Positions 55,301-61,441 of a DNA stretch of 64,000 bases are shown one piece after another. Each line of letters opens with the position of its first letter. The first letter of the stretch is position 1. The DNA is from Polyangia bacterium. Its GTDB lineage: Bacteria > Myxococcota_A > Polyangia > Nannocystales > Nannocystaceae. The notes beneath the pieces are model-generated. The model searched no databases and was not told the DNA's origin. It saw nothing but the letters and a program-made list of their open reading frames with translations. Location of the stretch: contig JAUIFF010000011.1 of NCBI GenBank assembly GCA_030429545.1, positions 186,001-250,000 on the forward strand, given 5' to 3'. Both the position numbers and the translations under genes were made by a program.

Positions 55301-55549
55301 GTAGATTTGGCGGGCGTGCTGAAGTGCCAACAGATTGCGTTGATTGAGCTTGAAAGCAGCTTGGTAGGACTGCATTGCTCGAGCTTTGTCTAGCAATGTG
55401 CCCTCATCGACACGGCCAAGTTCGAAGAACGCGGCGGACTGGGCCGCCTTATCGCCGGCGGAGCGGGCTTCGGACTCGAGCTGGTCCAATGCAGCATTCC
55501 AATCTGAGGCCTCGCTAAGTCGTGATTTGATGCGCTTCGTCAGTTCCAT
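43394..55549 (-). CDS. Giant TPR protein (4051 residues), AgmK/GltI-like
   Basis: From ATG 55549 (MELTKRIKSRLSEASDWNAA) the frame runs uninterrupted for over 12 kb. Almost all of it is tetratricopeptide/HAT-like repeats of about 34-36 residues; recurring blocks look like A-I-x-x-Y-x-x-V-L-x-x-D-P and A-L-x-A-L-x-x-L-Y. Near residues 400-590 an Ala/Glu/Lys-rich helix of A-A-E-K-A-A type interrupts the repeats. No signal peptide is evident from this start. M. xanthus AgmK/GltI, a TPR protein of nearly the same size, belongs to the Glt gliding machinery; the neighbouring genes here support that relation, but orthology is inferred. It could act as a scaffold for a multiprotein assembly. Confidence 0.85.
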   Translation of the reverse strand: MELTKRIKSRLSEASDWNAALDQLESEARSAGDKAAQSAAFFELGRVDEGTLLDKARAMQSYQAAFKLNQRNLLALQHARQIYQEMAHLEMVKKLMKLELKLNRDKERAPGLNYNFGWALLNSGAIDQARQYLELAASLDTSNETYNDRFQETLYDRSNFQFALQNVVTQLTALTGSQDPLAADVTNRGAQLSTLFLRAARILQCEAPDDQRLLPMLFKALDANPLNDEAGFVAETLLAAGGHLQHVQKLQDRRASLVEDAAARVQLLKHFGVVWQVRLNNAEMAAYFYRQALELAFTVGGNAVQTEGHYWVVGAFRALKRQADQAGQSEGLADLAVRGLVHIQDPDDKALLALSGGAVAFKLENNVAAAQNLFAYAGNANNPALNEFVAAHGAVAAVDHAAEAAAQAAREAAEREAAERAAAAEREAAEKAAAAERAAAEKAAAERAAAEQAAAAERAAAEQAAAERAAAEQAAAEQAAAERAAAEQAAQQQQAAADEAAAAEQAAAAEQAAAEKAAAEKAAAEKAAAEKAAAEKAAAEKAAEKAAAEKAAAEKAAAEKAAAEKAAAEKAAAEQAAAEQAAAEPGEPSEEFGGEAFTAEELKILAGAKAAEKKGTSRAIDAWRDAVHKMPNKTYPRTRLKDLYVSANKWSNVADLYKDELKHLADDEFARKQELYWELVALYRDRLRQPGLVVTTLASLEKLLDKQGDVEALLKVVETQQAQFEKMKRWPDLIGRIRRRAELTEDPPARVELYLEAGNLFLSKFNNQAEAIKSFEAVLAADEYNVEAIGKLKELYGRRRDWEKMVALKQKELDLIDDPADQLAQLIDIAKTAVAKIKKNPLSIELWNQVLEIEPDNVEALSALQNLYEREKDWSGLSKILQTLVEIETDDRKRAQLLVKLGPIYSDKLGDNKLAIRNWETLVDFEPNNRRAQDQLKKLYLAEGEMDSLEDFYAKQEKWSEFVRVLEREVESAPAEKQINLLLKIGELYKIRLGKPERSIRALEKGLGVDDNNLTVAEALIELYEEAGDERHISRPLVIKLNHSEDPSERQELLRRLADLAERIDGNQNQAFDYYRTALSEDHTPEDARDHLIRLAEAGGLWVELVEAFEAAIEKYGPVEESIPMRLKVAQVYEQQLNELEKALAVNQAVLDDIDAEQEVALASLERLFLALGRESDLLGVLGAQLSLADNVEDQRAIQTRIGNIHEQLGNAEEAINAYEAVLATGIEDPKVLGALDRMYLGLEKWPELSDIIRRELDVTDEENIAARSGFLLRLGILAQEKLSDLTGSIDLFRQVLEIDVANEEARTRLESWLEDEDHRTLVAGILLPVYEQLEFWPQVVQCLEIQVSAEEDRSQRVELLLRIGSILVQALGDTAKGFEAYSRAFKDDPENEVAQAELEKIASVEDRYADFAQLFEEAVAADEELSSELLRDLLMKLAGLYDRYLNESEKAIECYRRAVEVDVENMAALDSLEALYSRDANWSSLLDVYRNKIALTDEPEARQSLRFQIAYLQDQELSQVEEAIATYNEILSDDYENHKAIVALDRLYQVSEQWVELAENLERQLTLAGDAESLITLNLRLGEIQLVKLEQAGMAVETYSRVLEIDAGNETAIAALETLLDNQSEQLKVAKILEPTYRSSNQWPRLIQAYEIMVAHSEDVVERLQLLGEIARLHEITGDEAKAFAALGRGLRVDPAHEETQARLDNLARQMGSFAELVTLYEEVIPDIVNDELVIAILFKVAQIQEQVLQDPEKAAASYERVMDIDPTNFDSVDYLIELHRRNNNYEALVAAVVRKSEMVDNVDDRKSLVLYAADVREKIMEDPEGAIDLYQQVLAIDDTDPTALDALQALYIQTENWDSLKDVYRRKAELADDLDIRRQTLHALGAVFDQKLEDVDRAIETYQSVLDLEPFDYAAIQCLDRLFGQAERWPDQLQILERAVEVSDNHEEQAEYRYRIGALWETELADPVRAIESYSEVLRTAHDHAKTIEALDRIVHGETEPMLAAEVLAPLYEQLTEWEKLVDIYDVMAKHTDDPPAKIERLHMVAAIYERQLSQFDKAFEALSRALRVDSTHEATIAELNRMADLTGEYDRLASLLSERADDVLDPMVKIDMLLRQARVQEEKLNNVDEAIARYLEVLESDPEHREAIASLDRVFTSLERWSDLVENLRRQMLIAEDEEQSIDTQFRMGQIYQMNMGDLPHAIEAYREILNINPDHSPTLTALELIFEEGEHQAEIAEILEPLYYAAERWDSLVKLSEVKLESTEHPHDKLEIIRNVGELCERRLGDAGQAYYWWLRAYMVDPLSEDVTEQMERLAEITQEWGYIVEVTEQILEQEGLEPDVRLAVYNRAGRVLDQHIQDPERAIDAYCKVLEINAEHAHALEALDRIYSQTAMWEELVDILRRRILGTMETDLLIDLEMRLANTYEQHLGEPEEAIAAYNRALEVEPNNLRALEALEALFLTHYRWNELFDTYQKMVDVAKTEDDMAACYQRMAKLASETLDRELDSVDLWNRVLDFRGEDPLALNELATLHEREARWDDLAEVLERLVYAIEDRDQKVAVFQRLGRVYGEKLDKPRNALDSWLNALELNDRDLITLTALHAIYEESESWVELVDTLMRLISLGEGQLGREQLRDYYAQVGKLQGEYLMQTDLAIEAWLQVVELEPSHMEALAALEALYSGEARWNEVIQVLERKARVVADQVDKIAVLMQIAALWEERLENHTEAVGAYLEVLELDRGFMEADEAVEQIYRNTEDWGQLVPHLIDRAESTQETDLQVRSLQAAAKVIEENLGDVDFAFQVLQNAFKLDYANEATSLELERIATQANKWGLLLSEYNGIVTQIADPKEQCELWVKIGRWYGEHLNRPDYGIQSLQKALQLNDESVNALRELSNFYRREGNAAELAATLARIVPLEEDPETKIAVLLDLAEVQDSGLSETADSIASYYAVLEIDEDNVQALDNLARLHEQEGQWTELVAILGRRAPLMEEVGEALVLRKRIGHIQDTALENPTAAIETYRDILTDEPTDHDALTALERLYLAQNSIPEYLDVLGAQLDATIDSAEQIAIYDKMAKAHVELASDPERATEVLEKILEIDAEREVTYQQLEELYLQLEKWSELVDTQRRHVEAITDISNKITILLAMGDVYEEKIQDLDRAIDTYKEILQLDGSHYQAAGTLAKLQERVEDWPEVIQTLDLLVELSANDPEQRVEHLTRSGQVLLDKLLDQGQSEARLIQALDIEPGHVTALITLAELYKQRQDWLKAARNLESAAEYSQNTLETTNLAAEAGFIYYEELDDEDKSVELFAKVLELDPEHIRAGRVLADIYYERKEHDKADPIYDVLTRKVEKLEMDDYAQRELYLRAARVARALDNTDKALKQYQRAYEIDSTDHDVLVGMADLLFNNEQWDRAFKLYQTILVQHRDSQSPEETVLVYYRLGTIKRKQNESRKALNYLEKALEVDPHDRKTLDAVIELQRSNNDWEGVIQAKRALVDIAVDGVAQADLHKEVGKLYLDKVKDWKKAAAAYQSALDLQPEDYPLLHTLLDIYTKNRGWDDAVRIIDRIVEIETDKKRRSRYNYTAAVLLRDEIKAHDEAIDRFNTVLDDDPTFLKAFQAIDTMVTKSKDWKTLERSYRKMLKRLPQDGETPLKITLWKNLAEIYRTRLRNYKAAAAAFEVAAKLDPENVDIHFMIAELYETLLQDHPTEYVPHAVREHQILIGREPFRYASYHALFNIYMRSKQIDKAYCVARTLAFLKQATEPEQALYEKYATSDFRQARQRLSEETLRRHVFTKDEDPFLTGILGSIAPAVAAWKVKTLPPAYKAEERIDISIDKQPISMMANYVCNVLNVGRPDVYLRPNDPGDVQMINAVREGQLRPTMIVYSNLLRGKHEKHLAFAMGRHMLDLYLPHYAYVALDRSPQTLKSVFMACMHMCGLQVGQVDKSIVRHIRDRLPANYVDQMKSLMRRFVESGGSTDVKLWAQATELAGYRVGLLLCDDMQIAAHIISQEQTAFGSTMTPKDKIRELVLYSISEDYFKARRNIGMHVA
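53795..54350 (-). repeat. Alanine/glutamate/lysine-rich repeat tract within the giant TPR gene
   Basis: About 185 codons of nearly uniform AAAEKAAAE / AAAERAAAEQ units. The DNA shows many imperfect copies of CTCGGCGGCTGCTTT-like words, so length may vary by slippage or recombination. It probably forms a long, rigid, single helix that links the N-terminal domain to the main TPR array. Confidence 0.9.
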
Positions 55550-55867
55550 CGGGGACCTATTTGTCGAGCAAAACTGGGGACTTCCCGGATGCTCGGATGC
55601 CGCGATATACCACGCTAATTGCCGCAGCTTCAACGCGAAGTACGCCGTGTTCGGCATGTACCTTCACATCGGCGCACGACCTACCGCAGCGATAATTGGC
55701 GACGATCGAGCAGCTCCAAATGCAGGAATGAGCGGCCCGTCGCAGGCGCACGCCGGCTCACGATCAATAAAGAACGCCTGCGGGACCAATTCCTACGCAG
55801 GCGCTCTTTGAGCGGAGAGGCCGTCTGCCTCCCGTGCCATCGCAAGCCGCGATGATTCTTGAGTTTT
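55550..55867. other. Intergenic region upstream of the giant TPR gene
   Basis: About 318 bases. It holds the terminator at 55775-55803 and must hold the promoter of the giant TPR gene. The TPR frame stays open upstream to 55657, but that extension lacks TPR-like character. No gene is seen. Confidence 0.5.
55775..55803 (-). terminator. Rho-independent terminator after the TPR lipoprotein gene
   Basis: CGCCTGCG and CGCAGGCG pair perfectly around a 13-base loop, followed on the minus strand by TTCTTTATTG. It separates the TPR lipoprotein transcript from the giant TPR gene. Confidence 0.85.
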
Positions 55868-56776
55868 TTAGATGGCGTCGTTCATGCGTGCGATCGTGTC
55901 GCGCGCAACTTTGATGCGGTCGGGTGGAACATCGCCGCTCGCCTTCGACAGGAAAGCTTCGAGATTTTCCGCCGCTTCCTTCCGTTTGCGCAACTCCGCG
56001 TAGGCCATGCCGAGGCCGAACAACACATCGATCATGTCGGGATCGATCGCTTTGGCCTTGGTGAACGCGTCGATCGCTTCTTTTGGACGGTTGAGCGACA
56101 GCAACGCGCGGCCGAGTCCGTTCCACATCCGAGCATCTTTATCGTTGATCTCGGTGCCGATCTCCAAGACACGCATCGCTACGTTGGCGTGACCGTAGTC
56201 GATGTACATGTTGCCGAGCTTGACGAAAGCCGGACTGTGGGTCGGTTTGAGCTCGATTGTCTTGCGGTACTCGACGTCGGCCTTGGTCGGCTGGTCGAGT
56301 TTCTCGTAGAGGACCGCCGTCCGGTAGTGGGCCTTGTACAACCTTGGGTTGAGCTTGAGTGCGTCCTGAAACGACTGAATCGCCGCGTTGAACTTGGTCT
56401 CACGCTCGGCACTGGAGACGCCGTCGGCGTTGCCCTGGGCCGACTGCGAGACACCCATCTCGTAGTAGTACTTGCCGTTGGGCGACTCGCTCATGTTTTC
56501 GATGGCACCGGCGAACGCCTTCTCCGCATCGACCCACTTTTGCTGCTTCTTATAGACTTGGCCCAGGGTGAAGTGGGCCGCAGCATGGGACTTATCCCTG
56601 GCGATCGCCTGCTGGAGAGCCTTCTCCGCACCACTGACGTTGCCTTTCTTAGACAACTCAATGGCCTCATTCATGAGTTTGATCGACTCCACACGCTCGC
56701 GACTTGCGAGGTTGCATGCAGGGACGGAGATCGAGAACGAGATGACGAGGGCCGCAAGCAGCGTAATTCGACGCAT
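55868..56776 (-). CDS. TPR lipoprotein (gliding-cluster member)
   Basis: A 302-residue outer-membrane or periplasmic lipoprotein. MRRITLLAALVISFSISVPAC is a lipoprotein signal, with the acylated Cys at residue 21. The mature part is six to seven tetratricopeptide repeats (for example AEKALQQAIARDKSHAAAHF, AIQSFQDALKLNPRLYKAHY, AIDAFTKAKAIDPDMIDVLF). The ATG at 56776 has AAAGG at good spacing, so earlier in-frame starts are rejected. It stands between GltG-like and AgmK-like genes on the same strand. TPR lipoproteins such as GltC and GltE/AglT are parts of the M. xanthus gliding complex; which one this matches is not resolved. Confidence 0.85.
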   Translation of the reverse strand: MRRITLLAALVISFSISVPACNLASRERVESIKLMNEAIELSKKGNVSGAEKALQQAIARDKSHAAAHFTLGQVYKKQQKWVDAEKAFAGAIENMSESPNGKYYYEMGVSQSAQGNADGVSSAERETKFNAAIQSFQDALKLNPRLYKAHYRTAVLYEKLDQPTKADVEYRKTIELKPTHSPAFVKLGNMYIDYGHANVAMRVLEIGTEINDKDARMWNGLGRALLSLNRPKEAIDAFTKAKAIDPDMIDVLFGLGMAYAELRKRKEAAENLEAFLSKASGDVPPDRIKVARDTIARMNDAI

Positions 56777-57199
56777 TAGTACCTTTCCCAGCGCAGGGCC
56801 CGGGGATGATAGCGGCGGCATTGCCTGGTGACAAGCAGTGAGATGATCCGCACGACGGGTGGGGCAAACGCGCAGTCAGAGCACCCACAACATCCAGAAA
56901 TGGAAGGGATCGTGTCTAGTCCCTGTTTAGACCGGTTGCCAGGTGGCGGGCTTGGCCCAACGCCAGCGGAGTGAGAATGCCCCCAAACGAAAAGAGCGAT
57001 CCCCCGGGCCCGAGCTCGAGCGCCACGACAGACGTCGCCGCGACGACGCGCGTACAGATCGTGTATACACAAAATTATTGATGCATAATCACAAATCCTG
57101 TCGTCTCTTTGGTCTGACCAAACGCGTGGCGATGCACGGATGTTTCAACCAAACAAAAAGCCCGGGGTAACCCGGGCCTTTGTAGCTGCAAGCTCTTGC
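56777..57199. other. Intergenic region between the GltG-like and TPR lipoprotein genes
   Basis: About 420 bases without a gene. It contains the terminator at 57158-57180 and an A/T-rich patch (GTGTATACAC near 57060 and ATGCATAA near 57083) that could be the promoter of the TPR lipoprotein. A TGTAGCTGCA palindrome lies at 57181-57190. Confidence 0.5.
57158..57180. terminator. Terminator after the GltG-like gene
   Basis: AAAAAGCCCGGG, three to four bases, then CCCGGGCCTTT: a perfect G+C stem flanked by A and T runs, usable in both directions. It lies about 20 bp past the minus-strand stop at 57200. Confidence 0.88.
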
Positions 57200-59296
57200 T
57201 TAGCCTGGTTGCAGCACGAAGGGGTAACCGACGATGACGTTGCCGCCACCACGCGGTTTGGGGAACTTCCAGCGGCGCACAGCCTTGGCGATGCAGTTGC
57301 CGACCGATGCGTCCTTGAGTGTCGAGGACTGGACCACCGCGCTGGGAACCTTGCCGGTTGGGCCAATGGTGAACTGGACCACAACGCGACCCTTGAGGTT
57401 GGGGTCTTTGGACAGGCCGGTGTTGTAGCAGTGACGAACCTCGTTGATGTGGGCGCGGACAATCCGGCGAATGATGTCCTTGTCGAGTGCACCGGTGACC
57501 TTTGCCTTGGCTTGGCGAACCTTGGGCACACGCTTGCCACGACCACCGAAACCTGCACCGGAGCCACGACCGTAACCGGAGCCGGAGCCACCGCCACCGC
57601 CCTTACCGATAAGGCCGGTGTTGCCGAGACCGATGGTGCCTTCACCGGTACCACCACCACCACGGCCGGTACCAACAAGACCAAGACCACCGACACCGTA
57701 GGCTTCGCCAACTTCTGAACCGGTCAGACCACCCCAGACATCGGCGTCGTCGTTACCCACAGCAAACGCACCACCGTAGGGCGAAGCCAAGAAGTGGCCG
57801 CTGTCCTGGGCCATGACACCCAAGATACCGGCTTGGCGTGCAGCCATCTCTGGGTCGAAGTTACGGGCCATTTGCGGGATCGCATTCTTCGGTCCCTTCA
57901 TGGCGTAAAGGCCAGATTTTTGCTTCGAGGTGGGCTTACCCATTTTGCCCTCTTCGCCCTTGTGACGCTGGCCAGTACCACCGGCTTCGTCATCGGAGTT
58001 CTCCATGTCCTCCGGGGGCGGCTCTTCTTCTTCAGGGGGCTTATCGGGCTGGTTGAGGTAGCCGACAAAGCGGTTGTCCTCTTCCATTTCGTCGAACGAA
58101 AGTTCGCCGGCATCGGCGGGAACAAGTTGCGACAGCAAGATCAGGCTGCCGATAACCGCCATCGAGCCACCGTTGTATAGCCAAAAAGGTTTGTCCGTCT
58201 CGGACCCACCGGCGATCACGGCACCGGGTGGCACCGAGTTGACGTAGAAGGTGAGGTCTTTGTACTGCACGCGGCAGTTGGCCCCGGGCGGCAGTGGGAA
58301 CGAGTAAGAAGCACCACCGGCACCCGCGCGACCCGAGCTCACAAGTTGCTCGAGCGAGATGGTCTGACCTTCAAACGAAACCTCGCCGGTCATGCCCTGG
58401 GTGAAGTTGAGGGAGAAGTCGCCATCGCCACGGACCAGCGGGAATGCGGCCGAATCGGGCAGACCTTCGGGCGGCACGTGGAAGGATGCCGCGTGTCCCT
58501 CACCGATGGTGTAGTTGCGGTTGACAACATCGCTGAGGCGAATGACGCCGGCTGTGAACGGAACAAGACCAAGCAGGGTCAGGGCAATGCCAACGCTACC
58601 CAGGCCGGTACCCGGACGTTGTGGCATCGGGGTGCCCTCTTCCTTGGCCTTGATCACACCTTCTTTGTAGGAGTTCCAGTCGCGGGTGGCTTCGTAGCCA
58701 AACAGGGCGACGCCGCCGATGACCAACACACCACCGAGGACAGCCCAAAGTGGCGCAGTGGCCTTCTTGCTCTTGATTTGGCCAACGTGCTGAACATCGA
58801 GAACCGTGGACCCATACATGGCCACGACCTCAGCAACCCGACTACCATCTTGGACTTCGAATTCACTTGCGTCGATTTGGATCGGTGCACGAGCCGGTGC
58901 ATGTGCAACTGGTGCAGCTGCAACTGCTGCCATCGGCGCGGCCGCGGCTGCTGCCATCGGCACGGGAGCCGGTGCAGCTGCAACGGGTTGCGGCGCAACA
59001 AATCCAACTTCGAGGCGATAGGGGCCAAACTGGAGAACATCGCCGTCACCGAGGATGGCGTTTTTATCGATCCGCTGGCCGTTGAGTCCGGTACCGGTTC
59101 CACTCCCCAAGTCGATGACGCGCACATCCTCGCCGGAGACTTCGATCACCGCGTGCATGCGAGCGACGGAGTCATCGTCGAGGCAGACGTGGCTGCTCTT
59201 GAGCTTGCCGATCTTGATGACATCCTGTGAGAGCGTTTTCGTTTCGACGAGCTGGTCGCCGTAATAAACATTGATGGAGAGTGTCTTGTTAGACAT
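57200..59296 (-). CDS. FHA and AgmX/TonB-like envelope-spanning protein (GltG-like)
   Basis: A 698-residue protein. Residues 1-95 are an FHA domain (IKIGKLKSSHVCLDDDSVAR, GSGTGTGLNG). An Ala/Pro linker follows, then hydrophobic segments near residues 185-206 (PLWAVLGGVLVIGGVALFGY), 235-255 and 372-388. Residues about 400-610 are Glu/Pro- then Gly-rich and disordered. The last 95 residues are the AgmX/PglI C-terminal (TonB-like) domain, with INEVRHCYNTGLSKDPNLKG, VVVQFTIGPTGKV and AVRRWKFPKP. M. xanthus GltG and GltJ (AgmX) have this FHA/TM/TonB layout and connect the inner-membrane motor to the outer membrane. Gene order supports GltG. Confidence 0.88.
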   Translation of the reverse strand: MSNKTLSINVYYGDQLVETKTLSQDVIKIGKLKSSHVCLDDDSVARMHAVIEVSGEDVRVIDLGSGTGTGLNGQRIDKNAILGDGDVLQFGPYRLEVGFVAPQPVAAAPAPVPMAAAAAAPMAAVAAAPVAHAPARAPIQIDASEFEVQDGSRVAEVVAMYGSTVLDVQHVGQIKSKKATAPLWAVLGGVLVIGGVALFGYEATRDWNSYKEGVIKAKEEGTPMPQRPGTGLGSVGIALTLLGLVPFTAGVIRLSDVVNRNYTIGEGHAASFHVPPEGLPDSAAFPLVRGDGDFSLNFTQGMTGEVSFEGQTISLEQLVSSGRAGAGGASYSFPLPPGANCRVQYKDLTFYVNSVPPGAVIAGGSETDKPFWLYNGGSMAVIGSLILLSQLVPADAGELSFDEMEEDNRFVGYLNQPDKPPEEEEPPPEDMENSDDEAGGTGQRHKGEEGKMGKPTSKQKSGLYAMKGPKNAIPQMARNFDPEMAARQAGILGVMAQDSGHFLASPYGGAFAVGNDDADVWGGLTGSEVGEAYGVGGLGLVGTGRGGGGTGEGTIGLGNTGLIGKGGGGGSGSGYGRGSGAGFGGRGKRVPKVRQAKAKVTGALDKDIIRRIVRAHINEVRHCYNTGLSKDPNLKGRVVVQFTIGPTGKVPSAVVQSSTLKDASVGNCIAKAVRRWKFPKPRGGGNVIVGYPFVLQPG

Positions 59297-59423
59297 GGGT
59301 CAGTCCTTGGTCGTCGGTTCCGGGGACGATGACAGCGGGATACGCCGAAGGTTCCCGCAGATGAAAGTTTTTATTTAACGACTTGTGAGCCTTCGCACCG
59401 ATTTGTCGCAGTGAAAACACAAA

Positions 59424-59456
59424 GCGATCCCCTGCCCATTGCGGCAGTTGGATCGC
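59424..59456 (-). terminator. Terminator between the small secreted protein and the GltG-like gene
   Basis: GCGATCC and GGATCGC pair, with an inner CTGCC/GGCAG helix, and the minus strand continues into TTTGTGTTTTC. Thus the upstream genes may be uncoupled from the GltG-like gene. Confidence 0.75.
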
Positions 59457-59494
59457 CTTTCGAATGCGTCTTCACAGGTGGTCGAAGCCGGGGC

Positions 59495-59770
59495 TCAGAC
59501 GTCGTTGGCCATTTTGATGAGTTCGGCGATGAAGTGCGGCCGAATGGTGATCAAGCTGGCGTGCTTGGTACGCCCGCGGGAGGCGATGTTGGCACCCTCA
59601 GGAGAAAGCAACTCACCGTCGACGTTGTCGTCTTCGAAGTCGTAGACGGTGTCACCGGAAGTGTTTTTCCCACGCTGAGCCGATGCATCGGCGTCGGTGT
59701 CGGACCCCTGGGCAAAGGCGGTGGAAGACGTCAAAAGAATGGCGAGCGATGAAACGATAGCGATGCGCAT
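59495..59770 (-). CDS. Small secreted protein (GltF-position), 91 residues
   Basis: MRIAIVSSLAILLTSSTAFAQ is a standard signal peptide with a likely cleavage after AFA. The mature part of about 70 residues is acidic and then ends in ASLITIRPHFIAELIKMAND. No family is recognised. The ATG at 59770 is chosen as the signal-peptide start. Its place between TPR lipoprotein and FHA/TonB-like genes matches that of gltF in the M. xanthus gltD-gltE-gltF-gltG order, but the assignment rests on position alone. Confidence 0.72.
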   Translation of the reverse strand: MRIAIVSSLAILLTSSTAFAQGSDTDADASAQRGKNTSGDTVYDFEDDNVDGELLSPEGANIASRGRTKHASLITIRPHFIAELIKMANDV

Positions 59771-59904
59771 GTGAGTACCTCGTTGCCGCAAACGGACAAC
59801 TCACTCGGGAGTTTTTGGATTTTAGCCCCGGGCCGTGAGCCTTGTAAACCCACAAACCACGGCTGCAAGCCAAACAACTTCGACGTGGCAGATCTCTGCA
59901 ACGA

Positions 59905-59935
59905 AAAAAGGCGACCCGAGGGCCGCCCTTTTCTT
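59905..59935 (-). terminator. Terminator after the AglT/GltE-like gene
   Basis: AAAAAAGGCG-ACC and GG-CCGCC-CTTTT form a G+C stem that reads into a T6 run on the minus strand, about 15 bp past the stop at 59949. Confidence 0.8.
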
Positions 59936-59948
59936 GGCAAGAAGTTGC

Positions 59949-61409
59949 CTACTTCGCGCCGTCTTTTTTGGCGTCGTCCTTGGGTGCATCCGCCGGCGGT
60001 GCCGCCGGTTGGTTGGCCGCATCCATTGCCTGTTGCTCGAGCTTGAGCAGACGCTCGCGTTCTTTGCGATCTTGCTCCTCTTGCAACTTCGCCATCTTGG
60101 CGGCCTCGGCCTCGAGACGCTTCATCTCAGCCATGATGTCAAAGCTCTCGTCGATGTTGGCGATACTGTCCTTGGCCAGCAGCACCTTCTCGGCCATGTC
60201 CTTGTTGGAGCCCGACATCGAGATGAACTTGTTGTAGTGCTTCTTGGCCGTGTTCCAGGCCTTCTTTTGACCGGCTTCGTCGATGTCGTCGGTCACTGCC
60301 AGGTGCTCCTGGTAAAGCACGCCCAGGTTGTAGTACGGCCGTGGATCCTTGCCATCGAGCTTGGCGGCCTTGTTGTACGACTTCTCGGCGTCCTTGAGCT
60401 TTTTGAGCCCGCGTTGGGCAACGCCCAGGGCAATGTGTGCCTCGACGTTCTTCTTGTACTGCGGGTTTTTGAGGGCGATCTCCAAGCTCTTTTCGGCCTG
60501 TGCATAGTCACGGAACCGAATCGAGATGAACGCGATGTTGAGATTCGCCTCGGCGTGTTGGGGATTGACTCGAACGGCCTCTTTGAACGACTTGAGTGCG
60601 TTGACCTGGTCGTCCTGTTCGAGGATCAAAAGCCCATTGATGTTGTAGAGCGCGGCGCTCTCGAGCTTTTGCTCTTTGAGCACGCGGATGCCCTGGTTGA
60701 CGACCAAGTTCGCCAACACCAGGTAGGACTTGTCCTTGAGAATCCCGCGGTCGTAGTACAGGCGAGCGAGGTTCTCGTAGGCTTTTTGGTTGTTCGAGTC
60801 GAGTGCGAGGACAGTTTGAATCGAGGACTCAGCCTCTTTGAACGCCTCGGCTGACTGGTTGTCACGAAACACGTTGCGGGCGAGGCCTGCGACGTTGTTG
60901 CGTGCCGCCCGGGCCTGACGCTTGTTGGCGTTGACCCCCTTGCGGAACATGTCGAGCGCTTTGCTGTCCTGGCCCTTTTTCCAGTACAGCACGCCCAGGT
61001 TGTTGTAGGGCAGGTCGTACTTCGGGCTGTTCGCCATTACCTCGCGGTAGATCTTCTCCGCCTTTTCGGTGTCGCCACACTCGTGCCACACCGCGCCGGC
61101 GTTGAACTGGGCAACAGCCATTTGCTTACCGTGGGTCTTGTAGACCTTTGTAAATGCATTGGCTGCCTTTTCACACTCACCGCCCGAAACCTTGCCGTCG
61201 GACTTTGCCGATTTGTACACGGCAACGGCCTTGGCGAAGTCTTCCTTGGCCTCGGCCGAAGCCTTGGTCGGGTCGGAAGTTTTGCCACCCGGACCACCGT
61301 TGTTGGTGGTTCCGTCCGGGTTTTTGGTGCCTTTTTTGTCCTTGTCGCCGCATGCCGTGAGGCTGACTGCGAGAAGACCGATTCCTAGAATTTTGGTCAA
61401 GTTGCGCAT
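59949..61409 (-). CDS. TPR lipoprotein, AglT/GltE-like
   Basis: A 486-residue lipoprotein: MRNLTKILGIGLLAVSLTAC with the acylated Cys at 20, a Gly/Lys/Asn linker to about residue 55, then a chain of tetratricopeptide repeats to about residue 400 (AEKIYREVMANSPKYDLPYN, ALKSFKEAVRVNPQHAEANL, AEKSYNKAAKLDGKDPRPYY). A Lys/Glu coiled coil and a Pro/Ala/Lys tail close it. GGAGG lies seven bases before the ATG. M. xanthus AglT (GltE) is a TPR lipoprotein needed for adventurous gliding. It follows the large TPR gene by 32 bp, so both are likely in one operon. Confidence 0.87.
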   Translation of the reverse strand: MRNLTKILGIGLLAVSLTACGDKDKKGTKNPDGTTNNGGPGGKTSDPTKASAEAKEDFAKAVAVYKSAKSDGKVSGGECEKAANAFTKVYKTHGKQMAVAQFNAGAVWHECGDTEKAEKIYREVMANSPKYDLPYNNLGVLYWKKGQDSKALDMFRKGVNANKRQARAARNNVAGLARNVFRDNQSAEAFKEAESSIQTVLALDSNNQKAYENLARLYYDRGILKDKSYLVLANLVVNQGIRVLKEQKLESAALYNINGLLILEQDDQVNALKSFKEAVRVNPQHAEANLNIAFISIRFRDYAQAEKSLEIALKNPQYKKNVEAHIALGVAQRGLKKLKDAEKSYNKAAKLDGKDPRPYYNLGVLYQEHLAVTDDIDEAGQKKAWNTAKKHYNKFISMSGSNKDMAEKVLLAKDSIANIDESFDIMAEMKRLEAEAAKMAKLQEEQDRKERERLLKLEQQAMDAANQPAAPPADAPKDDAKKDGAK

Positions 61410-61441
61410 GGTTTTCCTCCAACTTTCGCTAAACGGACGAC